From CAVWSM01 sp963799425 (lineage in GTDB: Bacteria; Actinomycetota; Actinomycetes; Jiangellales; Jiangellaceae), in assembly GCA_963799425.1 (NCBI GenBank), contig CAWCXA010000007.1, forward strand, positions 614,307 to 678,306: 64,000 nucleotides of DNA, read 5' to 3'. The translations under genes were made by a program, and so were the position numbers. This document shows, piece after piece, positions 8,317 through 17,580 of this stretch; the first letter of the stretch is position 1; every line of letters starts with the position of its first letter. Under the pieces are notes generated by a model. The model saw only the letters and a list, made by a program, of their open reading frames with translations, made no database searches and had not been told where the DNA came from.

Positions 8317-9000
8317 TCAGACCAACCCGGCCTCGTGCACGCTGATCGCGACCTGCACGCGGTTGGTGACACCCAACTTGTCCATGACCCGGGAGACATG
8401 GGCCTTGACTGTGGCCACGCTCATGTAGAGCTCAGCCGCAATCTCGGCGTTGGACTTGCCTTGGCCGACGGCGACGGCTACTTCTCGCTCGCGGTCGCTC
8501 AGCTGATTCAGCAGTGCCTGCGCCTCGGCTGACCTATCCGTGCGGTCGGCTGCGGTCACCTTCCGGATCAGCTGAGCCGTGACGCTCGGCGACAGGATCG
8601 GCTCACCGCGGGCCACCCGTCGTACGCCGTCGACGATGTCCTCCGGCCGGGTGTCCTTCAGCAGGAACCCCGATGCCCCGTCGGCCAGCGCGCGGGCGAC
8701 GTACTCGTCCGCATCAAACGTCGTGAGCACGATGATCTGCGGAGCGCCCGGCGTTGCCACCAGTCGACGCGTGGCCTCCAGCCCGTCCATGCGCGGCATG
8801 CGGATGTCCATCAGGACCACGTCGGGGGCCGTGGCGCGTACGACGTCGAGGCCCTCAGCGCCGTTGCCGGCTTCGCCGACGATCAGAAGGTCGGGGGCTC
8901 CTTCGAGGATCATCGACAGCCCGGCCCGGACGAGCGCGTCGTCGTCGATGAGTACGACACGGATCGCCGCAGACGACTGACCCGACGTCACGCCGGCCAT
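8317..9000 (-). CDS. NarL/FixJ-type response regulator
   Basis: A 227-residue DNA-binding response regulator. The receiver domain (residues about 13-130) contains VVLIDDDALVRAG with the acidic pocket, VVLMDIRMPRMDG with the phosphoacceptor Asp, IVLTTFD and LLKDTRPED with the conserved Lys. The C-terminal LuxR-type helix-turn-helix (LSDREREVAVAVGQGKSNAE then ATVKAHVSRVMDKLG) binds DNA. It overlaps the 3' end of the sensor kinase gene by 13 bases, so the pair is translationally coupled. The kinase is divergent from an ABC exporter, a common arrangement in actinobacteria where the system controls the transporter; that target is inference. Confidence 0.93.
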   Translation of the reverse strand: MAGVTSGQSSAAIRVVLIDDDALVRAGLSMILEGAPDLLIVGEAGNGAEGLDVVRATAPDVVLMDIRMPRMDGLEATRRLVATPGAPQIIVLTTFDADEYVARALADGASGFLLKDTRPEDIVDGVRRVARGEPILSPSVTAQLIRKVTAADRTDRSAEAQALLNQLSDREREVAVAVGQGKSNAEIAAELYMSVATVKAHVSRVMDKLGVTNRVQVAISVHEAGLV

Positions 9001-10166
9001 GGTAGCCGCGCCCGTACGACGAACAGTCTGGACCGTGTGACGCGGTGGTCGAGCCGTCCACCACTCAGCTCTGCCCGCTCGGCGAGGCCGACCAACCCAA
9101 GCCCCGCTCCCGGCGTGCCGTTCGTCGAGCCGACGGGGAGGGGATTGAACACCACCAGGATCAATGACTTGCCGGGCTTGCCCGAGACAATCACGTCGAC
9201 CTGGGTGTTCGGCGCGTGCTTGCGGGCGTTGGTGAGGCTCTCCTGCACGATGCGATAGGCATTGCGCCCGATCGAGTCGGGCAGCTCGTCGACGTGTTCG
9301 GCCACGCGGTTGCGCAGCCGGATCCGCGCCCCGAAGCGGCGCTCGTCGGCCAACAGATCGTCGAGGTCGTGCAGCGTGGGTTGCGGCTGCTCTGGCGCCG
9401 CGTGCTGCTCACCGTCCCGCAGGATGCCAAGGACCTCGCGCAGGTCGGTGAGTGCACGGTGCGCGTTGTCTTGGATGACGCCCGCGACCTTGGCGGTCTC
9501 TTCCGAGCTGAGGTCGGTGCGGTAGGCCAACGCTCCGGCGTGCATGGCGACCAGCGAGATGCGGTGTGCCAGCACATCGTGCATCTCCCGGGCGATGCGG
9601 GCGCGTTCGTTCGTACGGGCCTGCGCGACACGCAGTGCCTGCTCGTCCTCGGCCCGCTCCGCGCGGTCGCGCAAGGTTGCGACCAGCTCGCGGCGAGCGC
9701 CGATGTACATGCCGATCGCAACCAGCACACCTGTGATCAACACGTTGAGCGCAAGGAGCACCCACCACGGGGCGTCGTCCACCGGGTGGGCGTAGGCGTA
9801 GATGCTCCCGGAGACGACGGACAATGCCGCGGCCGGGATGATCTCGCGCCACAGCCGACGCGTTGCTAATGACACTATGGCCAGTGCCGTTGCCCCGGTG
9901 GCAAGAGCGAAGAAGCTGGACAGGCAGGCGAGGACGATGACGACGGGCAGCGGGTACCGGCGGCGATAGTGAACGATGATCAGACTGATCGCGAGCACCA
10001 GCAGCTCGAGCCAGAACAGCAGTGGCGTTTCCTCCGCCTGCTTCTCGACGACCTCCACCCAGGTCACGAGGCCGATCAGCACGGCCACGAGGTAGCGCCA
10101 GGTCGACTGCCACCTGTTCAACGGAGGAGGCGGCACCGGCTCGGTAGACGGTGCGCGAAGGTTCAC
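8988..10166 (-). CDS. Sensor histidine kinase, HisKA_3 type
   Basis: A 392-residue membrane kinase with about five N-terminal transmembrane helices (residues 25-155). The dimerisation/phosphotransfer motif ERARIAREMHDVLAHRIS contains the phosphorylated histidine. The HATPase domain has NAYRIVQESLTNARKHAP (N box) and GAGLGLVGLAERAELSGG (G box). This layout belongs to the NarL-partner kinases with a DesK-like core, and no extracytoplasmic sensor domain is visible. The start is a GTG at 10166 with a weak ribosome site. It lies divergent from the ABC exporter genes, separated by about 130 bases. Confidence 0.92.
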   Translation of the reverse strand: MNLRAPSTEPVPPPPLNRWQSTWRYLVAVLIGLVTWVEVVEKQAEETPLLFWLELLVLAISLIIVHYRRRYPLPVVIVLACLSSFFALATGATALAIVSLATRRLWREIIPAAALSVVSGSIYAYAHPVDDAPWWVLLALNVLITGVLVAIGMYIGARRELVATLRDRAERAEDEQALRVAQARTNERARIAREMHDVLAHRISLVAMHAGALAYRTDLSSEETAKVAGVIQDNAHRALTDLREVLGILRDGEQHAAPEQPQPTLHDLDDLLADERRFGARIRLRNRVAEHVDELPDSIGRNAYRIVQESLTNARKHAPNTQVDVIVSGKPGKSLILVVFNPLPVGSTNGTPGAGLGLVGLAERAELSGGRLDHRVTRSRLFVVRARLPWPA

Positions 10167-10297
10167 TTCGTCAGGCTAGGCGCGCTGTCGGCTGTCTGCG
10201 TACCCGACGGGAGTCGACGGCGACAGCGACTTTCGGCTATCCCTTGGCGGCCCTGGGACGGATGTGCGGCCCCGTCGGTGTGGCCAAGATGGAAGCC

Positions 10298-11197
10298 ATG
10301 ATCGAAGTCACAGGACTCACCAAGCGTTACGGCAAGTACGTCGCCGTCAACGACGTCTCCTTTTCAGTGGCGCCGGGCACGGTGACCGGGTTCCTCGGTC
10401 CCAACGGCGCCGGCAAGTCCACCACGATGCGCATGATGGTCGGCCTCACGCTTCCGACCGCAGGCAGCACCACGATCTTCGGGCTTCCGTACGCCCAGAT
10501 CCCCAACCCCGGCACCCACGTCGGTGTCCTGCTCGACGCCTCGGCGCAGCACGCCGGCCGTACGGGTCGCGAGGTGCTCACGCTGAGCGCGCGGGTCATG
10601 GGCCTGGACGACAAGCGGGTCGACGAGATGCTCGAGCTCGTGGGGCTGACGAAGGTCGAGGCCAAGCGTCGCGTGGGCAATTACTCGCTCGGTATGCGGC
10701 AGCGACTCGGCATTGCCAACGCGCTGCTCGGCAACCCACGGGTGCTGATCCTCGACGAGCCGGCCAACGGGCTCGACCCCGCCGGTATCCACTGGATGCG
10801 CAGCCTGCTGCGTGACTTCGCCGACCGTGGCGGCACGGCCTTCTTGTCATCGCACCTGTTGCACGAGGTCGAGGTCATCGCCGACGAGCTTCTGGTGATT
10901 GGTCGTGGTCGCATCGTCGCGCGCGGCACCAAGGCGGAGCTGCTTGCCGGCGCGGGCACTCTGGTCCGCGGGCCGGAGTCAGAGGCGCTGGCCGCGGCGC
11001 TGAAGCGGGCGGAGCTCAGCTTCACGGCGCAGGCCGGGGGAGGCTTCCTCGTGGATGCCGAGTCGCTCGAAGTCGGTCGTGCCGCGGCAGCCGCAGGTGT
11101 GGTGCTCAGCGAGCTGCGGCCTGCGGAGAGCACCGGTCTCGAGGAGATGTTCCTGCAGCTCACGGCCGCCGATGCACGCGAGGAGGTGGCGGCATGA
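10298..11197 (+). CDS. ABC transporter ATP-binding protein (ABC-2 exporter type)
   Basis: A 299-residue ATPase subunit. Walker A is FLGPNGAGKSTTMRMMVG, the signature is NYSLGMRQRLGIANALLG, Walker B is VLILDEPANGLDPAGIHWMR, and the H-loop follows (FLSSHLLHEVE). The C-terminal 80 residues have the variable regulatory form usual in daunorubicin/bacitracin-type exporters. The ATG at 10298 is taken as start because the domain begins there; an ATG at 10289 is equally possible. The stop overlaps the permease start by four bases (ATGA). Substrate unknown. Confidence 0.93.
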   Translation: MIEVTGLTKRYGKYVAVNDVSFSVAPGTVTGFLGPNGAGKSTTMRMMVGLTLPTAGSTTIFGLPYAQIPNPGTHVGVLLDASAQHAGRTGREVLTLSARVMGLDDKRVDEMLELVGLTKVEAKRRVGNYSLGMRQRLGIANALLGNPRVLILDEPANGLDPAGIHWMRSLLRDFADRGGTAFLSSHLLHEVEVIADELLVIGRGRIVARGTKAELLAGAGTLVRGPESEALAAALKRAELSFTAQAGGGFLVDAESLEVGRAAAAAGVVLSELRPAESTGLEEMFLQLTAADAREEVAA

Positions 11198-11986
11198 CCG
11201 CCATGGCTACAACCGTTGAAGACCTGAGGGCGGCGCCAGGAGTCCCGCTCAGCCGACTGGTCCGGGTCGAGCTCCGCAAGATGATCGACACCCGTGCCGG
11301 CATGTGGCTCTTCATCGCCATCGGCGTGGTGACCGTCGCGGCGGTCACGCTGTTCCTCTTTTTCGCGGAGCCCCAGGACCTGACCTTCGTCAACTTCGCC
11401 GGCATTGCGCTCACGCCGCAGGGTTTCCTGCTGCCGATCCTCGGCATCCTGCTCATCACCAGTGAGTGGGGGCAGCGCACCGGACTGGTGACGTTCACGT
11501 TGGAGCCCAACCGGGCCCGCGTGGTGCTCGCCAAGGTGTTGGCCGCTGTGATCGTCGGGCTTATCGCTGTTGCGGTGCTGCTCTCGGTGGCAGCGCTGGG
11601 CAACGTGCTCGGGCTCCGCGATCCAGGACGGCAACGGCTCGTGGACGTTCGGTGGCCAGGGTCTGAGCTATGTGCTCATCCTGCAGGTCAGCTCGATCAT
11701 CCAGGGCCTCGCCTTCGGCATGATCCTGATGAACAGCGCGGCCGCGATCGTGACCTACTTCGTGCTGCCGCTTGTCTTCGGCATCGTGTTCAGCTTGGTC
11801 AGCGCGCTGGAGGATGTCGGGCCATGGATCGAGCTGGGCACGGCGCAGACGCCGCTGTTCGAGTTCGACGAGGCGTTGACTGGATCCGAGTGGGCGCACC
11901 TAGGGGTCGCTTCCGTCATCTGGATCGCCCTACCGCTGGTCGCCGGGGTGATCCGCCTGACGCGCGCCGAGGTGAAGTCGGCCTAG
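11194..11986 (+). pseudogene. ABC-2 type permease, frameshifted
   Basis: Membrane partner of the preceding ATPase. The first frame gives MIDTRAGMWLFIAIGVVTV and further helices up to LLSVAALGNVLG near 11620. A second frame then continues SAIQDGNGSWTFGGQGLSYV, and on through three helices to IRLTRAEVKSA and TAG at 11984-11986. Removing one G from the GGG in CTCGGGCTCC restores a single 264-residue permease with six helices. The break is therefore one extra G, and either a recent mutation or a homopolymer read error would explain it. If real, the exporter is dead. Confidence 0.8.
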
Positions 11987-12015
11987 CGCGGGCTCGAGAA
12001 GCAGCGCAGGGTCTA

Positions 12016-12077
12016 GGTTCCTGGCGTACGCGCATCTGCTGGCCTCAAAACCAGCAGATGCGCATACGCCGGGAACC
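12016..12077. terminator. Strong bidirectional hairpin terminator
   Basis: Two 27-base arms, 12016-12042 and 12051-12077, pair at 25 positions around an 8-base loop (CCTCAAAA); one of the two mismatches is a G-U wobble in the plus-strand RNA. It lies between convergent genes (permease on plus, RibD-C protein on minus) and would stop transcription from both sides. Confidence 0.85.
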
Positions 12078-12109
12078 GATGCCGTGGGTACCGCTGCCCG
12101 CTGGCCACC

Positions 12110-12664
12110 TCAGGCGGGCCGATAGCAGAGCAGCACGTTGCCTGACCTGAAGATCGTCGTTCGCAGCAGCTCGACCTTGACTCGGCCGGTCAACGAGCCG
12201 AACAGCGAGCGGCCGGCACCCAACAGGATCGGGTGCACCATGATGCGGAGCTCGTCGATCAGGCCGCGCTCGAGCAGTTCTGCCGTCAAGTGTGCGCTGC
12301 CGAAGACTGCGATGTCCTTGTCGTTCTTGGCTCTCAGGGCCGAGATCGTTTCCGCGAGGTCGCCGTTGGCCACGGTTGAGTTGTTCCAGTCAGCCGAGGC
12401 CAGCGTGGTGGAGAAGACAACCTTGGGCATCGAGTTCATGAAGTCCGCGATCGCCGGGGTGCTCTCCTGCGCCAGTGCCGACGGCCAGAATTCCGCCATT
12501 CCGACGTACGTCTTCCGGCCAAACACGAGCGTCCCGATGTCCCGCAGCTGCTCTACCGAGAACTCGAAGAACTCGGCGTCGACGTTGGGCCAGTCGAACT
12601 CGCCGTTCGGGCCCTCGTCATAGCCATCGAGCGAGGTCACTACAAACGAAAATACCTTGGCCAT
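12110..12664 (-). CDS. RibD C-terminal / dihydrofolate-reductase-fold family protein
   Basis: A 184-residue cytosolic protein. Family marks are the N-terminal strand KVFSFVVTSLDGYDEG, TLVFGRKTYVGM, KVVFSTTL and IAVFGSAHLTAELLERGLID (the NADPH-binding GSxxLxxxLL stretch), ending with MVHPILLGAGRSLFG. These resemble the reductase domain of riboflavin enzyme RibD, but stand-alone members such as the YyaP/YwjB type have unknown substrates. The ATG at 12664 has GGAGGAG well placed. Two relatives occur at 18377 (broken) and 22353 in this window. Confidence 0.88.
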   Translation of the reverse strand: MAKVFSFVVTSLDGYDEGPNGEFDWPNVDAEFFEFSVEQLRDIGTLVFGRKTYVGMAEFWPSALAQESTPAIADFMNSMPKVVFSTTLASADWNNSTVANGDLAETISALRAKNDKDIAVFGSAHLTAELLERGLIDELRIMVHPILLGAGRSLFGSLTGRVKVELLRTTIFRSGNVLLCYRPA

Positions 12665-12756
12665 GGCGCACTCCTCCGCGAGACACAAGCGGGTCTCATG
12701 ACTAGACGGCGCGGTACCCGCGAAATCATCGCGCCACCTGAATACGCTTTCAGGTC

Positions 12757-13533
12757 GTGCCGACCAGCCGACGCGCCGATCCCGCGGCAACCCGCGACGC
12801 CGTCCGGCAACAGTGGCGGTTCACCGGGGCGTGGTTGCGGGAGCTGCCGGTGGACGCGTGGCAGCAAACCTCCGCGCTCCCTGGGTGGACCGTGGCGGAT
12901 CTCGTCCGGCATCTCGGGAGGGTGTTCGACTCGATGGCACGTCTCGAGCTGACCAGCGAACGACCCCTGACGATCAGCGCGTACGTTGCCGGCTACGCGC
13001 CCGCGGCCGCCGACATCGCCGCGGCCGCAACGACCCACCGCGACGACCGAGCTCCCGGCGAAACGCTGGCGCTGCTGGACGCCGACGAGGACGGTGCGTG
13101 GCAGCACCTCGAGAGCTTCCTGCCCACGGATGTCGTACGTGCTCCACGCGGGCCGATCCGGCTTGCCGACTATCTTGTTACTCGAGCCGTCGAGCTCGTG
13201 GTGCACACCGACGACCTCGCACGGTCGCTCCCGGACCGGCCACCACCTCCGCTCGACCGGAACGCGACCGGCATCGCGGTGCGCGCGCTCCTCGGTGTCC
13301 TTGCCGAACGGGCACCGGGCCGCAGTGTCGAGGTTCGCGTGCCGCCGCATGGCGTCGTGCAGTGCATCGAGGGGCCGCGGCACACACGTGGCACCCCACC
13401 CAATGTCGTCGAGACTGATCCGCTGACCTGGCTACGACTGGCCGCCGGTCGCACCACATGGAGTGCCGCGCGTGACGCGGTCAGCGCCAGCGGCGAACGG
13501 GCAGACCTGTCGCCGTACCTGCCGCTGCTCTGA
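12757..13533 (+). CDS. Maleylpyruvate isomerase family mycothiol-dependent protein
   Basis: A 258-residue protein of the DinB-like four-helix fold with an N-terminal MDMPI domain (about residues 15-150: WLRELPVDAW, LPGWTVADLVRHLGRVF, then VTRAVELVVHTDDLAR). Three histidines in positions expected for the metal site are visible (H in RHLG, in TTHRD and in VVHTDD). The C-terminal domain ends TWLRLAAGRTTW, the sterol-carrier-like part. Family members use mycothiol or metal; the exact reaction is unknown. The start is a GTG at 12757. It is divergent from the RibD-C gene and convergent with the following lipoprotein gene, two bases apart. Confidence 0.88.
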   Translation: MPTSRRADPAATRDAVRQQWRFTGAWLRELPVDAWQQTSALPGWTVADLVRHLGRVFDSMARLELTSERPLTISAYVAGYAPAAADIAAAATTHRDDRAPGETLALLDADEDGAWQHLESFLPTDVVRAPRGPIRLADYLVTRAVELVVHTDDLARSLPDRPPPPLDRNATGIAVRALLGVLAERAPGRSVEVRVPPHGVVQCIEGPRHTRGTPPNVVETDPLTWLRLAAGRTTWSAARDAVSASGERADLSPYLPLL

Positions 13534-13535
13534 GC

Positions 13536-14663
13536 TCATTCCTCGACCGCGTACGCCGTCGCCGTCCCCTCGGTCGTGAGAACAGCGATGACCCCATCGC
13601 CGCTTGCCGCGAGTCGCGCTGAGGTCGTACCCGCAGGCAACGACAACTCCTCCCAACCGTCAGGGTCACCGCGCCAGAGCGACGCCGTCGTCCGCCCGAC
13701 CACGACGTAGGCCGTATGGTCACTCGTCAGCACAAGGGACTGGATCGCACCCGTTTCAGCGACCCCGGTCGGGCCGTCCGCTGCCTCATTCCACCGATCG
13801 GGCCGACCCCACCAGACCGCGTACGCAAGGTCACCGTCGGCCGAGCGCGTACCGACGGCCACACATTCCTCGCCCGCGCACGCGGCCCGAGATGGATTGC
13901 CCGGGTCATCGGGTAGGTCGATGCGGCGAGCTATCCCGGACGGCTCGACGAGCCAGAACTGGGCGACAGAGCTGGCGCTGCCGGAGCCTGTCGTGAGTCG
14001 GTCACCGGCGACCACAAGCCCGGCTGCCGAGCCCGCGGCGGCCGCCGCTCCGACCTGCCCTCCGGCATCGCTGGCCAGCGCCGCATCGGAGTCGTCACGA
14101 GTCCAGGCGGCACCATCGGCCGAGTGCCAGAGCGCCGCACCCGGGCCGCCGCCGTCCTCGCCGCGGTCCCACCGCCCGGCGATCGCGAAGCCGTTCTGCC
14201 ACTCCGCGAGCTGCCCGACGGAGATTGCCTCTAGTCCGCCGAAGAGCGCGAAGGGTTGCAGCGTCTGAACGAGCGGCCCGCCCGCGGGGCCCGACCACGT
14301 CGCATAACGCGGGTTGCCATGCGAGCCGCCGCTCGTGACGCCAAGCGTGGCTACCGTGCCGTCGTGCACGGCCACCTGCGTGAGAGGCGCAATGCGCCCG
14401 TAAAGATCCTTGGGCTGCTCGAGGACCACCTCGCTCCAGGTCGCGCCATCGGCGGATCGCCACGCGGCCGGTCGAGAGTCGCCGCCAGCGGTGCCCACCG
14501 CCACGTACCCGTTCTCGCTCGATGCCACTGACAGCACGACCGGAGACTGACCGGGCAGCGCACCGAGCTCGCGCAGGGACGCATCATCGGCATGGGACGG
14601 GCTGCAGGCCGCGCACGCCCATGCCAGCGACAGAGCAAGGACGAGGACGCGCGGACGAGCCAC
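13536..14663 (-). CDS. Putative lipoprotein, beta-propeller-like, unknown function
   Basis: About 375 residues from GTG 14663 (VARPRVLVLALSLAWACAAC), giving a short basic start, a hydrophobic core and a lipobox-like A-A-C at residue 20, so a membrane-anchored lipoprotein is likely. The mature part has repeats built on WRSADGATW, LWHSADGAAWTRDDSD and LWRGDPDGWEEL, similar to Asp-box/BNR propeller blades, with AVG and VVG strands between. I do not recognise a named family. A GAGG sits eight bases before the GTG. The longer open frame upstream (to 14780) adds an unlikely Ser/Thr-rich tail and is rejected. Confidence 0.75.
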   Translation of the reverse strand: MARPRVLVLALSLAWACAACSPSHADDASLRELGALPGQSPVVLSVASSENGYVAVGTAGGDSRPAAWRSADGATWSEVVLEQPKDLYGRIAPLTQVAVHDGTVATLGVTSGGSHGNPRYATWSGPAGGPLVQTLQPFALFGGLEAISVGQLAEWQNGFAIAGRWDRGEDGGGPGAALWHSADGAAWTRDDSDAALASDAGGQVGAAAAAGSAAGLVVAGDRLTTGSGSASSVAQFWLVEPSGIARRIDLPDDPGNPSRAACAGEECVAVGTRSADGDLAYAVWWGRPDRWNEAADGPTGVAETGAIQSLVLTSDHTAYVVVGRTTASLWRGDPDGWEELSLPAGTTSARLAASGDGVIAVLTTEGTATAYAVEE

Positions 14664-14691
14664 GCATTCATCCTCGCGCACTCGGAGATTG

Positions 14692-16107
14692 TTACCCCGG
14701 CGGGATGTTCTGGTTGAGGTGGAAGACGTTGCCGGGGTCGTACTTCTGCTTGAGCGCCTGCAGCCGCTCGAACTTCGCATCGCCGTAGGCCTGCCGGATG
14801 CGGTCCTCGCCTTCGTCCATGAGGAAGTTGACGTAGACGCCGGCGTGGTGCGGTGCCAACGCGTCCCACAGGTCCCGCACCCACTCTCGCTCCTCCGCGA
14901 AACCGTCCTCTCCCTCGGTGATTCCCGTCAGGTTCAACGTGAATCCCGCCGACCGCGAGCTGAACACCGTCTCGTCGTCGCCCACCCGGGCGATGGCGCC
15001 GCCGCACTGCCAGATCGGGAAGGCGGTCCGCGGCGACCGCATGCGCCGGGCGTGCTCGACCGTGGTATCGATGACGTCGTCGCTGAGCTCGGCGACATCG
15101 CACGAACGCACGTAGTACCACCAGCCGTGCGGATAGCTGGGATCGAACGTCGCCTGGTGCTGCACGAACAGCTTGGGCTCGCACATGTCCAGCAGCGGAG
15201 CGCTGAAGTCTCGCAGTGGCTGGATCATGCGTCGCCCGTCGTCGACGGAGCCGGAGTAGAAGCAGATCACACCCACGACAAGGCGCCCGTGCAGTTCGGC
15301 CGGGATGGTGGGCAACGCCGGAAGCCTTCGGTGTACGACGATCGTCATGAGGTCGTCGGGCGCGCCAGCCACCCAGTCGCGGTAGAACCGCAGCACCCGG
15401 GGGGCCTCGTCGATCGACCACCAGATCGGCCCGGCGAGAACCGTCGGCCCGACAGCCTCGAGCCGGAACTCGAACTCGGTGACGACACCGAAGTTGCCGC
15501 CACCGCCACGCAGTCCCCAGAACAGGTCGGCGTTCTCCGACTCGCTCGCGCGGACCGTCTCACCGTCAGCCGTGACGACCGTGGCAGCGAGCAGATGGTC
15601 GATCGTCAGGCCGTAGCGCCGCATCAGCCAGCCCAGTCCGCCCCCGAGTGTCAGGCCGGCGACGCCGGTGTGGGTGACAATCCCGGCCGGCAGGGCCAGA
15701 CCGTGCGGCTGCGTCACGGCGTCGAGCTCCCCGATCAGCACGCCAGGTTGGACCCGGGCCGTGCGTGCGTCGGGGTCGACGGCTATGCCTTTCATGGCCG
15801 AAAGGTCGACGACGACCCCGTCGGCACAGACCGAATGGCCGGGAAAGCTGTGCCCGCCACCTCGTACGGCGATCTCCAGGTCCTCCGCCCGAGCGAAGCG
15901 AATCGCGCCAGCAACATCGGCTGCGCTGGTGCAGCGCGCGATGACCGAAGGTCGCCGGTCGATCGAGCCGTTCCAGATGGCGCGACGCTCGTCGTACATG
16001 GAGTCGCCGGGGCGTACCACCTCGCCGTTGAGGGAGTCGATGAGCTCGTCGATGGCTCGGGCATCCGGTCGGGCGGCCGCTGCGGACGTAGGTCGTGTCA
16101 CCATCAT
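14692..16107 (-). CDS. FAD-linked oxidase, berberine-bridge-like
   Basis: A 471-residue flavoprotein. The PCMH-type FAD domain shows IAVRGGGHSFPGHS, with the histidine that usually bonds FAD, then VVVDLSAMKGI, and VAGLTLGGGLGWLMRRYGLT with DLFWGLRGGGGNFGVVTEFE. The second, cysteinyl FAD bond of bicovalent relatives needs a Cys in the GLTLGGG region; none is there, so attachment through histidine alone is inferred. The berberine-type C-terminus YGDAKFERLQALKQKYDPGN closes the protein. The start is ATG 16107, just inside the divergent intergenic region with the M20 gene. Substrate unknown; relatives oxidise sugars, alkaloids or polyketides. Confidence 0.88.
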   Translation of the reverse strand: MMVTRPTSAAAARPDARAIDELIDSLNGEVVRPGDSMYDERRAIWNGSIDRRPSVIARCTSAADVAGAIRFARAEDLEIAVRGGGHSFPGHSVCADGVVVDLSAMKGIAVDPDARTARVQPGVLIGELDAVTQPHGLALPAGIVTHTGVAGLTLGGGLGWLMRRYGLTIDHLLAATVVTADGETVRASESENADLFWGLRGGGGNFGVVTEFEFRLEAVGPTVLAGPIWWSIDEAPRVLRFYRDWVAGAPDDLMTIVVHRRLPALPTIPAELHGRLVVGVICFYSGSVDDGRRMIQPLRDFSAPLLDMCEPKLFVQHQATFDPSYPHGWWYYVRSCDVAELSDDVIDTTVEHARRMRSPRTAFPIWQCGGAIARVGDDETVFSSRSAGFTLNLTGITEGEDGFAEEREWVRDLWDALAPHHAGVYVNFLMDEGEDRIRQAYGDAKFERLQALKQKYDPGNVFHLNQNIPPG

Positions 16108-16171
16108 CGGACGGTGCGCCCCTCGCCAGGTGGTGTCAACCGAGTATTTGCAGGTGGCTACGCTCGGCGTC

Positions 16172-17506
16172 GTGACCGATGCTCTGCGTGCCGCTGTCGA
16201 ACGCGCCCTCCCCGGTGTCAAGGCCGACCTGGAGCGGCTGGTCCGCATCCCGTCGGTGAGTGCCGACCCGGCCCGGGCAGGCGACGTCCAGTCCTCCGCC
16301 GAGGCCTCCGCCCAGCTCTTCCGCGACCTGGACTTCCCCGACGTCGAGATCCTCGCCGTGGACGGTGGCGCGCCCGCGGTGGTGGCCCGGCACCCGGCGC
16401 CGACCGGAAAGCCGACCGTTCTCCTATATGCGCACCACGACGTACAGCCCACTGGCGACAAGGACGACTGGACGTCGGAACCGTTTGAGCCGACCGAGCG
16501 CAATGGCCGCCTCTACGGTCGCGGCGCGGCCGATGACAAGGCTGGAATCATGGCGCACGTCGCGGCCCTTCGTGCGCACGACGGCGAGCCGCCGGTCGGC
16601 GTGACCGTGTTCATCGAGGGCGAGGAGGAGATCGGTTCGCCGACCTTCCGCGTATTTCTGGAGACCTACCGCGACAAGCTCGCCGCCGACGTGATCATCG
16701 TCGCCGACTCCAGCAACTGGTCGATCGGCTTGCCCGCGTTGACGACCGGGCTGCGCGGCCTCGTAGCAGTCGTTGTCGAGGTCAGGACGCACGCCGGTGC
16801 CGTGCACTCGGGGATGTACGGTGGCCCCGCGCCGGATGCGCTCACCGTGCTGTCCCGGGTCCTGGCGAGCCTGCACGACGATGATGGCAACGTCGCGGTG
16901 TCTGGTCTCGTCGTAGGCGACGCGGACCCGCTCGACTACACCGAGGAGCGGTATCGGGCCGAGTCCGGCCTGCTAGACGGCGTACAGCTCGTCGGCAGCG
17001 GATCGCTGACCTCCCGACTCTGGCGCCGCCCCGCCGTGAGCGTTCTCGCGATCGACGCCCCGGCGGTCGCGGACGCCGCCAACGTGCTGCTGCCGGTCGC
17101 CAGGGCCAAGGTGAGCATGCGGATCGCGCCGGGGCAGGATCCTGATCGTGCCTTCGAGGCGTTGCGCGACCACTTGATCGCGGCCACCCCTTGGGGAGCC
17201 AACGTCGACGTACGACTTGTCGAGTCGGCCGCCGCCGCCTCGCTCGACGCTGTTGGTCCCGTACATGATGCCGCCCGGGCGGCGTTCGAAGAGGCGTGGG
17301 GTGTCGCCCCCGTGGACATCGGCGTGGGCGGCACGATCCCGTTCATCGCCGAGTTCGCAGAACTCTTCCCCGATGCGGCGATCCTCGTCACCGGCGTCGA
17401 GGACCCGGACGCGCGCGCGCACGGCGCCGACGAGAGCCTGCACCTCGGAGAGTTCGCCAAGGCTTGCCTGGCCGAGGCGTTGCTGCTGGCCAAGCTCGGC
17501 GCCTGA
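16172..17506 (+). CDS. M20 family dipeptidase
   Basis: A 444-residue zinc peptidase of the M20A dipeptidase type. Metal and catalytic motifs are in order: LLYAHHDVQPTGD, RGAADDKAG with the bridging Asp, FIEGEEEIGSP with the catalytic Glu, VIIVADSSNW, the lid domain with HSGMYGGPAPDAL, and the final GADESLH histidine. Length and order match the family. The start is taken as GTG 16172 (VTDALRAAVE); GTG 16154 is an in-frame alternative. It hydrolyses dipeptides or related amides, exact substrate unknown. Confidence 0.92.
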   Translation: MTDALRAAVERALPGVKADLERLVRIPSVSADPARAGDVQSSAEASAQLFRDLDFPDVEILAVDGGAPAVVARHPAPTGKPTVLLYAHHDVQPTGDKDDWTSEPFEPTERNGRLYGRGAADDKAGIMAHVAALRAHDGEPPVGVTVFIEGEEEIGSPTFRVFLETYRDKLAADVIIVADSSNWSIGLPALTTGLRGLVAVVVEVRTHAGAVHSGMYGGPAPDALTVLSRVLASLHDDDGNVAVSGLVVGDADPLDYTEERYRAESGLLDGVQLVGSGSLTSRLWRRPAVSVLAIDAPAVADAANVLLPVARAKVSMRIAPGQDPDRAFEALRDHLIAATPWGANVDVRLVESAAAASLDAVGPVHDAARAAFEEAWGVAPVDIGVGGTIPFIAEFAELFPDAAILVTGVEDPDARAHGADESLHLGEFAKACLAEALLLAKLGA

Positions 17507-17580
17507 CTGGAGCTTCCCTGTCGGTCCCGAGGTCGCAATGGGCGCACGTCGGAGCGCGGTCGGCGGCGGTACAGGGCAAT

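Noticed and set aside
14664..14780. Longer start for the lipoprotein gene at 14780
   Set aside because: Would place a Ser/Thr/Arg-rich stretch ahead of a clear signal peptide and lipobox and overlap the upstream oxidase gene.
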